A DNA stretch of 64,000 nucleotides from Brachynemurus nebulosus. Taxonomy: Eukaryota; Arthropoda; Insecta; Neuroptera; Myrmeleontidae. The stretch lies in NCBI GenBank assembly GCA_035578155.1, contig JAPWDM010000008.1, forward strand, positions 26,746,598-26,810,597, written 5' to 3'. The notes under the pieces were generated by a model that was not told the origin of the DNA, did no database searches, and was given only the letters and a program-made list of their open reading frames with translations. Both the position numbers and the translations under genes were made by a program. Positions 1 to 10,440 of the stretch are shown here, in pieces; positions within the stretch are counted from its first letter, which is position 1, and each line of letters starts with the position of its first letter.

Positions 1-60
1 CAGGCTGAAATTGACGATCAAAATTTTCAGTACAATTGGGACCACAGTACGGATACATAG
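1..60 (+). pseudogene. gag: gag C-terminal fragment of the errantivirus
   Basis: Frame 1 is open from the window edge to a TAG at 58-60 and encodes a short acidic, Asp/Gln-rich tail. It overlaps the start of the pol frame, which lies one nucleotide back, as expected for gag-pol joined by a -1 frameshift. Only about 19 residues are visible, so the assignment rests on position and frame relation rather than on a domain. Confidence 0.55.
21..27 (+). promoter_or_regulatory. candidate -1 ribosomal frameshift heptamer (A AAT TTT)
   Basis: In the gag frame the codons AAT and TTT follow an A, giving the X XXY YYZ pattern. Slipping back one base enters the frame that is open through protease and RT, after the last stop in that frame at 12-14. 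Position and phase are those expected for gag-pol expression in this family. No downstream stimulatory fold was evaluated. Confidence 0.5.
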
Positions 61-1808
61 AAACGAATCTACTGGAATCAACCTTACCCTATATCCACAT
101 AGACAACGGAAACGGACAAGCTTTAAAATTTCTAATTGATACAGGTTCCTCCCACTCCTTTATAAATCCTGAACACATACATCCCAACGCAACAGAAACC
201 ATAAATCCCGTATCTATTAAAACATTATTAGGGACCCACACGGTTACAAAAAAGGTACTTTTACCCACATTTGACGAATTTAATCAAAACGGCACTACTG
301 AATTCTTATTGCTTAAATTTCATGCCTATTTCGACGGACTCATAGGACTGGACGCACTAAATCAGTTAGGAGCTCAAATTGATATTCCCAACAAACAATT
401 AATTACACCCTTTGCTAGAAATAAATTACTTTTCAAACCAAGCATAACAAGTGGGATTCACACAATAAATTCTAATTGTAAACAAATAATCAGATTACCT
501 ATAGACGTACAATCAGGAGATGTCTACGTCACAGAAACTAGAATTCAAAATAAATTTTTAATCACTTCAGGTGTATACAGAGCAAATGATTGGCACATAT
601 TTGCACCGGTAATCAATTTGACTAATAGTAACCAAAAGTTTTTAATTGAACAACCATTAAAAGTCGAAATTCTAAATCATGATTTTATTGATTGCAATTT
701 TAACCAAATCGTTTCGAATAACGATAATATTCAACCTCCTATAGAAAATCTAATTAGGACAGAACATTTAAACACTGAAGAGAAAAAAGCAATTTTCAAA
801 ATTTGTCGTAAATACGAAGATATATTTTATAAAGACGGACAGGACTTAACTTTTACAAACAAAATTAAGCACGAAATTAAAACGACTGACGATTTACCTA
901 TTTACACAAAATCTTATCGATACCCGTATATTCATAGGGACGAAATAAAAACTCAAATAGACAAAATGTTACAGCAGGGAATAATTAGACCTAGTTACTC
1001 GCCCTGGAGTAGTCCCATTTGGATTGTTCCAAAGAAGCAGGACGCGAGCGGGAAACAGAAATGGAGGTTAGTAGTGGACTACCGAAAATTAAATGACAAG
1101 ACGATAGGAGACAAATACCCCATTCCCAACATTACAGATATACTAGACAAATTAGGAAAGTGCATGTACTTCACCACTTTAGATTTAGCATCTGGTTTTT
1201 ATCAGATTGAAGTACATCCGCGCGCTATAGAAAAGACTGCCTTCACAGTAGACCATGGGCATTACGAGTACGTACGCATGCCCTTTGGATTAAAAAATGC
1301 TCTGTCAACCTTTCAACGGGTTATGGATAATGTTTTAAAGGACTTGCAAGGAACTTCGTGTCTGGTATACATGGACAACATTATTGTTTACTCAACATCA
1401 TTACAAGAACACATAGTTAATTTAGACAAAGTATTCAGTAGACTAAAAGACGCAAATCTAAAAATCCAACTTGACAAAAGTGAATTTCTTAGACGTGAAA
1501 TAGATTTTTTAGGACATGTTGTAACCGACGCAGGAATTAAGCCAAATCCGGACAAAATTCGAGCTATTCAAAAATTTCCTATCCCGAAAACTCAAAAAGA
1601 CATCAAATCATTCCTTGGACTTTTAGGCTACTACAGGAAGTTCATCAAGGACTTCGCTAAATTGACAAAACCCATGACCATGTGCCTGAAGAAAGGTGAA
1701 ATGTCAAACATACACCTGAATTCATTAAGTGCTTCGATACCTGTAAGGATCTCCTTACTAACGATCCTATCCTTGCTTACCCTGATTTCAACAAGGAATT
1801 TCTTTTGA
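27..1808 (+). pseudogene. pol: errantivirus pol part 1: protease and reverse transcriptase
   Basis: This frame encodes an aspartic protease with DTGS at about residues 35-38 (counting from nt 36) and a Ty3/gypsy-type reverse transcriptase with LDLASGFYQI and MPFGLKNA blocks. The RT active-site box reads YMDN (nt 1368-1379), with AAC where the family has the second catalytic aspartate, so this copy should be RT-dead. The natural entry is the -1 shift at 21-27; the first start-like codon is a TTG at 36 and no ATG is needed. After a connection region near nt 1690 the frame loses similarity and stops at 1806-1808, while RNase H continues in another frame, marking a frameshift near 1700-1740. The next segment overlaps by four bases. 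Confidence 0.9.
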
Positions 1809-2290
1809 CTACCGATGCTAGCGATGTGGCAATTGGTGCAATTTTGTCACAGGGTCCAATAGGAAAAGACCATCCTATTTGTTATGCATCCCGAACTTTG
1901 ACTGACACGGAACAAAATTATTCGACAATAGAAAAAGAACTTTTGGCCATCGTATGGGCAACAAAGTATTTTAGACCATACCTTTACGGACGACGTTTCA
2001 CTATAATTACTGACCATCAACCTCTTCGTTGGCTCATGTCTCTAAAAGAACCCAATAGTAAATTGGTAAGATGGAGACTGAAACTCGAAGAATTCGACTA
2101 CCAAATCATTCATAAACCTGGACGTCAAAATGCCAATGCAGACGCACTCTCTCGTGTATTAATAGACAGCAACCTTCATAGTAGCATTCACTCGATGAAT
2201 AGTAGCACTAATACCAATAACAGTTCGGCAGATAGTACTTCTATTGAAACTGTACACAATGCCTCCGAAGATGATACATCTTTAATATGA
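1740..2290 (+). pseudogene. pol: errantivirus pol part 2: RNase H
   Basis: Continuation of pol in a shifted frame. From about nt 1805 it shows the start of a Ty3/gypsy RNase H ([13 protein letters not shown]), then the [10 protein letters not shown] block, and ends with NADALSRV, the conserved end of the tether to integrase. The Ser/Asn/Thr-rich tail after nt 2160 ends at a TGA (2288-2290). In a working element this would be fused to both RT and integrase, so both ends of this frame are breaks. Confidence 0.88.
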
Positions 2291-2509
2291 ATTTCGGAAA
2301 ACCCTCTAAACGATTTTAAAAATCAATTGATTATCAATAAAACAGAGAACACATAAAATGTCAGGAAACGTAAATTTGAAATTCTTTTTAATACGCGACG
2401 ACGTATCACGATTAACTTAACATCTGACGTTGACGATACACTTATCTCCGTAATAAAAGAGAATGTTCCACCAAAACTCCTTTTAGCCCTTTATTGTCCC
2501 GACGATGAA
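2291..2509 (+). pseudogene. degenerate pol stretch between RNase H and integrase
   Basis: No frame stays open across this interval, although intact relatives read through continuously here. It therefore contains at least one stop and probably an indel. No domain is recognisable in it. Confidence 0.5.
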
Positions 2510-3697
2510 TTGTTCTTAAAAATACAAAGAATATACTCTGATTACTTTTCACAAGGCAAACAATATCGTATTATTAGAGCCACTAAAATCCTCGAAGACG
2601 TTTTAGAAGAAGACAAGCAGGACGAACTTATAAAAAAATACCACGACTTTAGACACACAGGCATTAATGAGACTTTTATTCATTTAAGACGTAACCACTA
2701 CTTCCCAAATTTAAAATCAAAAATATCATATTACGTTAATACTTGCAAACTTTGTAATGAAAACAAATACGATCGACGACCTCCTAAGCAAACTTTTGAA
2801 CTAACTCAAACGCCGACACAACCTCTTGAAATTGTCCATATGGACATATTTTACTTGGAAAATTTAAAATATTTAACTATCATTGATAAATTCTCACGTT
2901 TCGGACAGGCGTATGAAATTGAAACAAGAAACACACCCCATATTCTCGAAGCAATGGCGCAATATATTTCGCAATACGGACGACCAAAAAATATAGTAGT
3001 TGACGCCGAAAAAGGGTTCGATTCTATACGATTTAGACAATTTTATGAAACATACGGAATTAATATACATATAACGGCTATTAGAAGTTCAACGTCAAAT
3101 TCTCCTGTTGAACGGTTTCATTCAACACTCCTGGAAAAATACTGTATCACTCACGCCACAGACAAATCTTCTTCACCTAGCCTGAAAATGTTACATACAA
3201 TTTTTATATATAACAACTCCATACATAACGCCATAAATTGCACTCCATACGAATTACTTTTTGGACGGAAATATGACTCTAAATTAACCCCCAACGCGGA
3301 AATGGTACAACAAGAACGTGAAAAGTTCCTACGTGAATCATTTCAAAATCAGGTCCAAAACAAAGAAAACAAAATAAATAAAATAAATACTAAACGCGAA
3401 CCACTCATCAACTATTCACCCAACCAAATAAGTTATTTTCAGGAAAATAAACAAAATAATAAGTTACATAAAAAATTTAAACAAATCACTATTAAAACTA
3501 ACAATAGGACAACAGTGACTGATACTAAAAATCGGAAAATCCCTAAAAGAAAACTAAGGCGACCTACCTTGTTACAGAATAACGCTACTCCTAACGAAAA
3601 TAACGAAAATGCAGAGACTCGAAATACGGGACTTAACGAACAACCCGGGACTAGTGGCTGTGCAACTAGGGCAGGGCAGACTCAACCAAGGATATAA
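2510..3697 (+). pseudogene. pol: errantivirus pol part 3: integrase
   Basis: Retroviral-type integrase. An N-terminal HHCC-like zinc finger ends in CKLC (about nt 2747-2758), followed by the rve core. The catalytic triad appears intact: Asp in the HMDIF block, Asp in VVDAEKGF and Glu in NSPVERFH. The C-terminal tail is long, basic and Asn/Lys-rich and runs to 3697, overlapping the env frame from 3609. The apparent start is arbitrary because the frame would be entered from RNase H in an intact copy. The core is the least damaged part of this element. Confidence 0.9.
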
Positions 3698-4702
3698 CAA
3701 ATTCCTACACATCATTAACCTTAACCTTTATAAGGAAAATTTGGAAAAAATTGAAACTTCTTTAAAATATCTCGATAACGATAGCAATTATTTAAATAAT
3801 TCTCTTAAAAACATAGTCAAATTAAAATTCAATGAATTACAAAACACATTTAAACAAATTTACCCTATACGCGTAAAAAGAGCCCTCATAAATGCATTAG
3901 GTTCTGCTATAAAATTTATAACCGGTAATATGGACAACGAAGATGCGCTAAGAATAAACCAAGATATAGAAAATATCAAATTAAACCAACACAATTTAGT
4001 TTCTAGTAGCAATAAACAAATTAAAATCAACGAGATGATGTTCCAAAGATTTAATAATATTTCAGAACACATAAATTTACAGCAGGATGCCATAAATAAA
4101 ATTTTCTTTGTAGTAAAAGTAGCGGGCAATTTAAATAATCGCGAACAGAACTTTCTAAGTGCTTTTCAACATGTTAATCATATAATATATAATATCGATC
4201 TATTGCATTCGCATTTGATTCAGCTAGCTCAAGCAATAAATCTTGCAAAACTGAATGTACTTTCTACCCTAATATTGTCCCCCGACGAATTAGATCACGC
4301 TTATGAAATTCTACAATCCCAAAACCTACCCATTCGATCCTTGTATCAAGTATATGAACTATTAACATTTCAAGCGTACTACAATAACACTAAATATCAT
4401 TTTCAATGTACGTATCCCTATTTTTGAACCCGAATTTTATCAACTTAACCTTTTGGAACCGTTACCTATAAAAAATAAATCCATAGTAGTCCCATATCCA
4501 TATATCCTTAGCGGAAAAAATGTAAATTACTTTTCAAAAAAGGAATGCCAACAACTGAATAAATTGTACATATGTAATAAAGAAGATTTAGTAAAAATAC
4601 CACAGACCGACAATTGCTTTAACCGTATCCTCCAAGGACAGACAGCAAACTGCACCTACGAGGAATCTGAAGAAACGACAAAAATTAAACAAATAACCCC
4701 GC
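3609..4702 (+). pseudogene. env: F-type envelope (env) of the errantivirus, frameshifted and interrupted
   Basis: A third frame overlapping the end of pol. It has a furin-like site RVKR at about nt 3870-3881, followed by a fusion-peptide-like stretch with an ITGN motif and an amphipathic helical region. That arrangement is known for insect errantivirus and baculovirus F-type fusion proteins. The first frame stops at 4425-4427. Similarity continues from about 4410 in a different frame up to 4702, where foreign sequence begins, so there is one frameshift plus an insertion. No signal peptide is visible at the start; in this family env is made from a spliced RNA, so the true 5' end cannot be read here. 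Confidence 0.8.
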
Positions 4703-4712
4703 AACTTACAGG

Positions 4713-5169
4713 TTTTATGGGCGGTTTTTTTTTTTTTAGTAGGATACCTTTTTATAGGTATATGTGGTGAGTAGGGTTTCCACCGTTTTTTAAGAAAATA
4801 AAGTAATTTTAAAATTTTGTGCAAAATAACAAAGCTCAATTAACTAAGAAAAAGTACGCGTTCCCATTTTTTTTGTATTTTGTATTAATAAAATATTAAT
4901 AAAATTGCCATTTTTCGTGTAGAATAACTGAAAATTCAAAAGAAAGGAAATAAAAAACCAAGTTAGTAATATAATTTTAAAAAATTTATTTAATTATCCA
5001 ATTTATATAAAAATTTATTTAATTATCGCTTAAAAGGCACATATTAAATTTTATACTGAATGATAAATGAAAAAATAAAAATAAATATAAAATTAATTTT
5101 AGCTATAATTAATATATTTAATTTTTTTAGCATATTGTACAATTTTGGATCGCAATTTTTTTTTTTTTT
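4713..5169. mobile_element. insertion inside env flanked by 7-bp direct repeat TTACAGG
   Basis: TTACAGG occurs at 4706-4712 and again at 5170-5176. Removing the sequence between them would bring two parts of env-like frame together, so the interval looks like an insertion with a 7-bp target-site duplication. The body is AT-rich, non-coding and ends in a T run just before the second repeat. No terminal inverted repeats were recognised, so the class is unknown. Confidence 0.5.
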
Positions 5170-5254
5170 TACAGGCCCTCTGGAAACAAACTTCACACTC
5201 GGGATTAAAACTCACACTTTAGCCACTAACATTCTATTAGATGTTGATATATAA
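5170..5254 (+). pseudogene. env remnant beyond the insertion
   Basis: A short open frame of about 27 codons directly after the second TTACAGG, ending at 5252-5254. Its position and composition fit a continuation of the env ectodomain. No transmembrane segment follows, so the C-terminus is lost or elsewhere. Confidence 0.4.
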
Positions 5255-5674
5255 AAAAAATATTAATGTGTTACGTACTTGTTAAACTTACAGGTTTTAT
5301 GGGCGGTTTTTTTTTTTTAGTAGGATACCTTTTTATAGGTATATGTGGTGAGTAGGGTTGCCACCGTTTTTTAAGAAAATAAAGTAATTTTAAAATTTTG
5401 TGCAAAATAACAAAGCTCAATTAACTAAGAAAAAGTACGCGTTCCCATTTTTTTTGTATTTTGTATTAATAAAATATTAATAAAATTGCCATTTTTCGTG
5501 TAGAATAACTGAAAATTCAAAAGAAAGGAAATAAAAAACCAAGTTAGTAATATAATTTTAAAAAATTTATTTAATTATCCAATTTATATAAAAATTTATT
5601 TAATTATCGATTAAAAGGCACATATTAAATTTTATACTGAATGATAAATGAAAAAATAAAAATAAATATAAAAT

Positions 5675-5898
5675 ATAAGGTTTTTGTGGGTCCTTAAGGG
5701 GAAAATTTTATTATTATGTATAAAGGAAACAGTTAAAATTCGAAAACCCCAATCGTTAATTTAAAATCTGCATTAAAAAACTGATTAAAAATCACGAATT
5801 TAATTACTGAGACGGACAGGAGGCTATTTAAAGTTGAAATTTTGATAGATGCAACAATTTTTGAAAGATTAGACTGCGGTCTATAAAATTAAATTTTG
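5675..5898. other. no recognisable feature
   Basis: AT-rich sequence between the duplicated block and the next element. No frame, tRNA or LTR end was recognised, and an errantivirus 3' LTR could not be demonstrated. Confidence 0.4.
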
Positions 5899-6093
5899 TA
5901 TAGGGCAAATCAACTAAAAATGGTCTGACGTCATTAATAAATTTAAAAAAAAAATTAAACGTAGAATCTCAAGTTACTATATTTATTCTAATATAAGAAT
6001 AACGAAAAGGAAAAGAAACAAAAAACTATGTTCAACTAATTTTGCTTCATCTGTTTGATGACGTAAAACCAGTTTTAGTTGATCTGGCCTATA
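5899..6093. mobile_element. short inverted-repeat element (MITE), about 195 bp
   Basis: The left end TATAGGGCAAATCAACTA and the reverse complement of the right end TATAGGCCAGATCAACTA match over roughly 36 bp with few mismatches, both continuing to an ACGTCAT block. TA lies at both outer edges. The interior is AT-rich and non-coding. Confidence 0.6.
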
Positions 6094-6443
<350 letters not shown>

Positions 6444-6469
6444 CCCGCAACCTTTTAATATGTGTAGGG

Positions 6470-7340
6470 CCCCCCTATGGAAGTTAAGAGATGAAATTTG
6501 GTAAGTGGGGCTTATTCCGATGCACAACAATACTATCAAAGTGGGGTCAAATTTTGGGCAAATTTTTTTTCGGACCGACCTTTAAGGGGGTGGTGGGGGG
6601 CGGAAAAGCAATAAAACTTTTCCAAACCGGTTTTAAATAATGTTTCGGTCAATTATCTACAACATATCCAAAATTCAGCTTCCTAGGATGATATGGTGGG
6701 AGTAGAGGGGGGAAAAACGATTTTCGCTGGATCTAACAGGCCCCCAGCCCCCCAGAATTAACGTAGAGGGTTGAAATTTGGTGTGTTGATAAAGTTCGTA
6801 CCTAGGTTGTGCTTTTTGGAGGTTTTAATATTTTACCCCCACCCCCCTCATTTTTAAGCTACAATTTCATGCATTTTCGACGTTTTCGAAGTTTGTACCA
6901 CTCGCACAGGTCACCCGAATAAACCTAGAGGGCTGAAATTGTGTATTCGGATTGAGTTAGTATCAAGGGGGTGCCTTTTGGGGGTCTCGACTTTTAACCC
7001 CTACCCCCACCATTTTTATACCCAAAAGAACATGATTTTTCTTGTTTTTTAACAGTTTCGTTCGGGTCAAAATCTCCCCAAATAAACCTAGAGGGCTGAA
7101 ATTTGGTGTACAGGTTAAGCTAATAGCCAGACACTGTTTTTTGGAGGTTTCAACTTTTAACCCTTACCCCCACGATTTTTACGCCAATATTTCCTTAATT
7201 TTTTTGCTTGTTTTCTAACATGTCTAGAGACTCCATAAGGAAACCTAGAGGGCTGAAATTTTGTACGTGTATTCAGTTAGTATCCAGCTAGTACCTTGTA
7301 GGGAGTCCGCATCACTTTTCCCCCCACTTCTCCCATTTTT
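6470..7340. repeat. degenerate tandem repeat, period about 163 bp
   Basis: The phrase CTAGAGGGCTGAAAT or a close variant recurs at about 6758, 6921, 7084 and 7241 (spacings 163, 163, 157). An earlier weaker unit starts near 6479. Each unit continues with TTTTGGAGGT and a CCCCCAC block about 70 bp on. No coding frame runs through. The units are clearly diverged, so the array is old. Confidence 0.8.
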
Positions 7341-7959
7341 ACATCGGAATTGAATGCTATTGTTAAATGTGTTTTAAAAGCATTATGTTTATTCTAAATA
7401 CAAGTAGGCGAATAGTAATTTTAAAAAATTTAAAAAAAAGTGAACTTACTTTTATGACAAATGAAATAATACATACATATTAAGTAATTTAAAAATGTTA
7501 TTAAAGTCACTGTTTATTTATAAATTAGGAATTTTGGATTTTTAGTATTTATAAAATAGAAATTTTGGATTTTTTTGGAAAGAAAAAATATCTTTATAAA
7601 GGCCTTCCAGTTTACTATTTAAGGTCCTTTTTTAATTTTTAAAACTAAAACATAAAGGCAATTAGCGGATAAACATGGGCAGGAATGTCCTCGTACGAAT
7701 TGTGTTGGCTTTTTTTCTGCTACCTGTTTTCGGCACAAAATTGAAATTTACTGAGATACAGCCCTTAAATACTTAAAACCTTTTTTTAAAGCCTCGATCA
7801 GCCGAACACTCATCACCAGTTTTGAAACCAACAAAATGACAATTTGGTTGTAGACTTTCAATCACATTTCGCTTGTAGACATTCAATACCGAAGATGAAG
7901 GGGAAAATTCGACTACCGTGATGGGGCCCCGCTGCTCACGGCGTTTTTTATTTTTATAG
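7341..7959. other. intronic/intergenic sequence with a dispersed repeat
   Basis: AT-rich. About 7655-7775 is a diverged copy of sequence at about 50634-50760; both share the ACGAATTGTGTTGG block. A polypyrimidine stretch and TAG at 7951-7959 form the acceptor for the exon that follows. Confidence 0.6.
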
Positions 7960-8472
7960 ACGACTCTCAAATTCTAAGGAGAATAATTCACAAAGAAAAG
8001 ATAACATAAGGCCTAAAATTGAAAACGTAGACGACAAAGTTAAAGAAGATCCCCAAACAACTGAAATAGTAGAAAAACCGTTACCTTCACCTTCTCCAAC
8101 AACAGGTACCTACACATTTTTGGCCCTTAAATTGTCCCCTTGAAGCATACCACTCATTTCAACGCATCACCCTCTGATTTTTACGATAAAAGTTATTTAA
8201 TGCAGCGTTTTGAAAAGAAAAAATTTTATTCTATCAAATGATGCTATTTTTTACTTTTTTTTAAAAAAAAAAAACACTTATTGCATTCTAAATTTTTTTT
8301 TATAGCAGTGGAAGACGAAGACATTGAAGAATATTACGACGACGAACAACCATCAACTTCCACGGAGGTGGGAATGTTCCAAATGCTTAAAGACTATCGC
8401 GGAGACGGGGATGGTGAAGGCGATGAATTTGGAAACTTTGGTTTTGAAGAAGCCTACGATGAAGAGTATTAA
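7960..8472 (+). CDS. last two exons of an unrecognised gene with an acidic C-terminus
   Basis: Exon A (7960-8105) lies between a good acceptor (TTTTTATAG) and a GT donor at 8106. It is open in only one frame and is Lys/Glu/Pro-rich. Exon B starts at 8306 after TTTTTTTATAG and runs to TAA at 8470-8472. The phases agree: exon A ends with one base of a codon and exon B supplies two (giving Ala). Together they give about 103 residues, ending in a strongly acidic tail rich in Asp, Glu, Gly and aromatic residues, with a YDEEY terminus. The intron is 200 bp. Upstream exons are not visible and may lie left of the errantivirus. I do not recognise the family, and no signal, membrane or catalytic motif is visible. 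The tail suggests a disordered protein end; that is inference. Confidence 0.65.
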
Positions 8473-8556
8473 TGACTACATTTCTGTAGTATGTTTTGTA
8501 TATAATTTAGTAACGAAATTGTATTGGTAATATTGTCATATTAATTATAAACGTAT

Positions 8557-8562
8557 AATAAA
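8557..8562 (+). terminator. polyadenylation signal AATAAA for the acidic-tail gene
   Basis: AATAAA lies 85 bp after the stop at 8472, in AT-rich 3' UTR-like sequence, and fits the end of the preceding transcript. Confidence 0.55.
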
Positions 8563-9398
8563 ATTGAAGACTGATTTGCATGATATATACACTTATTGCT
8601 ATTATTTGCCTGATAATGATCATTTTCGTTGAACATGTCACAAAAATAAATTGAAGCTTGCATTACATAATATGTATGAAGCGTATGAAGTATGCAATGG
8701 ATATAAATCAGTCGCTATTAGCAAGATCTTACAGTTTTAATTTTAATTAAGCAGTGAATAATATTAATTTTGACAATATTACCAACATATTAATAAAAAA
8801 ATGATTTAATTAATGCATTATTTTATTACATCGCATCGATTGTAAATAGTAATAAAAAAAAAAAAACTATTAGGAAAATTAATGGTGTATATGTATTTTG
8901 TCTAGTTTTTCTTATACTTTATTTTTCCTTATTTATTTTGATAATTATCATTAAATATTATAATACAGTTTGTAAAAGAAATAAAAAATTTATAATTTGA
9001 TGTTCCTGTTATTGAATTTATACTGAATAAAGCAAAGTTTTAATAATTTCCTGTCAATGCAACAAATTAAATATAAATGTCAATAATCAAAATTAAATCA
9101 ATATCCCCTGAATTTTGCCGGAAAAGATTAATCAGCTAAAATGAAATTTGTAGTCTAAACGGATCTTTTCTTATGTAGGTTAGACAGATCGAAGTTTTTT
9201 GGATCGTTTTTAGGAGCACAGGGGATCCATAATTAAAGATAATATTACTCTTCTGATCACAAGTTCATATAACAACTAGCAGCGCTTAATTTCGGTCGGA
9301 ACGCGTGAGAACGGTGTTCCCACTGCTGTGGGCATATCCAGGGCTTAAGGGCTTAATTTGTACAATTTTCTAAAAGTTTTCTTATTCTGCCATGGAAG
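8563..9398. other. intergenic, nothing recognised
   Basis: AT-rich with short A runs. No frame, RNA gene or inverted repeat stood out. Confidence 0.4.
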
Positions 9399-9402
9399 TT
9401 AA

Positions 9403-9636
9403 CCCTTTGCACTCGAACTATTTTTTAGTATGGGTACTCAGCTACTCGACAATAGTTTTAATAAAAAATTGTAATACATCAAAGATAAGTATTTTAAACA
9501 AAAGTAGTTTACTTACATATTTTATTTGCATATTACAAACATTACCTATATTTTAATATTAAATTTTATAATTTTCCTTAGTGTGATATTTGAAGTATAG
9601 GATGGCGCCTGAGAGGCGCCTTTCGAGTACAAAGGG
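9403..9636. mobile_element. piggyBac-type MITE, 234 bp, TTAA target site
   Basis: TTAA at 9399-9402 and 9637-9640 flanks the element exactly. The ends are CCCTTTGCACTCGAA and the reverse complement of TTCGAGTACAAAGGG (14/15 identical). A TTAA target and CCC-starting ends are the hallmark of piggyBac elements. The interior has no coding capacity, so it needs a transposase in trans. Confidence 0.88.
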
Positions 9637-9640
9637 TTAA

Positions 9641-10390
9641 ATTTATTGGTGGTGGATCAGGTGGATTTTAGAAATCAAATGGAGACCTTTTTTTTTGCTC
9701 GTCAGGTATATTATTTGTATTGTTTTTGGGGAAAAGGAGGATTAATGTTTCAAGATCACGGTTTCGAATGTGAAAACTAACAAATTAACTAGCGAGCAAA
9801 AGAAGGTTACTACTTGATTTTTTTCGAAAAATTCTATAAGAAAAATTACGACCTCCAGAAAAACATTTAATCTCCTCTGATAAAAGAAGAAAACAGCGTT
9901 CTCTTACCTAAAATTTTAGAAATTAAGCCCTGACAACTGGACAGACTGGTACAGCAATTCAGTTCTGATGAAAAAAAGGTGATTTAATTTAAGAAAAGAA
10001 GGCTCATGAATTCCCTGGAAGAAAGTTGTCTTGTCAAAGTCCTTAACACGCGTTTAGCGAATTTTTAATAAAATCTCTACAAAAAAGGGTTTTCAGTGTT
10101 TTTACTTCATTAACGAACATTTAAAATTATCAATCTTTCCTAAATAACTAATAAGGCTAGTGTGTAGTATGTCAGCCAATGCAAGTATTCTGAAAGGGCC
10201 CGGAAGTTTCAGCAACTAATGAATTTATATATTCATTATTAATTGACATGAGATTAAAATTCCGTCTAAGTTTTTAACAGAATCTATATAAAATAAAAAA
10301 TCAATACAACGCAGTTACAAATTTTTAAATGATTGGGTTAGAGCCAAATAATACAAACACCGGCATTCTAATTATAAAACTATGTTAGTC
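9641..10390. other. upstream region of the DUSP23-like gene, nothing recognised
   Basis: AT-rich sequence without a convincing frame or repeat. No TATA box was identified at a useful distance from the start codon. Confidence 0.4.
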
Positions 10391-10392
10391 GT

Positions 10393-10397
10393 TCAGT
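10393..10397 (+). promoter_or_regulatory. possible initiator (TCAGT) of the DUSP23-like gene
   Basis: TCAGT matches the arthropod initiator consensus and lies 44-48 bp before the ATG at 10441, a plausible short 5' UTR. The motif is short and common, so this is weak evidence. Confidence 0.3.
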
Positions 10398-10440
10398 AGT
10401 ATAACGACAACAATACGTGACTGATTAACATTGAAATAAC

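Larger units (their letters stand above)
1..5284 (+). mobile_element. Ty3/gypsy errantivirus-like LTR retrotransposon, degenerate, 5' end outside window
   Basis: Order on the + strand is gag tail, protease, reverse transcriptase, RNase H, integrase, then an F-type envelope-like frame. This is the order of insect Ty3/gypsy errantiviruses. The 5' LTR and most of gag lie left of the window. No 3' LTR can be identified, because the 5' LTR is not available for comparison and the 3' end is rearranged. The copy is dead by several lesions: a frameshift in pol near 1700-1740, a stop at 2288-2290 with a degenerate stretch to about 2510, an RT active-site substitution, a frameshift in env near 4405-4415, and an insertion plus tandem duplication in env from 4703. 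It may sit in an intron of the gene ending at 8472; that is inference. Confidence 0.9.
4703..5674. repeat. 582-bp tandem duplication, 1.67 copies, nearly identical
   Basis: 4703-5093 recurs at 5285-5674. I see only one T-run length difference (13 versus 12) and two substitutions (TTTCC/TTGCC near 4779/5360, ATCGC/ATCGA near 5026/5607). The second copy also contains the bases just outside the env insertion, so this is a tandem duplication and not a second insertion. It arose after the insertion. Confidence 0.85.

Noticed and set aside
4588..4839. Minus-strand frame over env
   Set aside because: Shadow of the env frame and the poly-T insertion.
5675..5900. 3' LTR of the errantivirus
   Set aside because: No 5' LTR in the window for comparison and no clear TG...CA boundary or polypurine tract that could be defended.
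7773..7970. 65-aa minus-strand frame with protein-like composition
   Set aside because: It overlaps the acceptor of the + strand exon at 7960 and shows no recognisable domain, splice support or start context.
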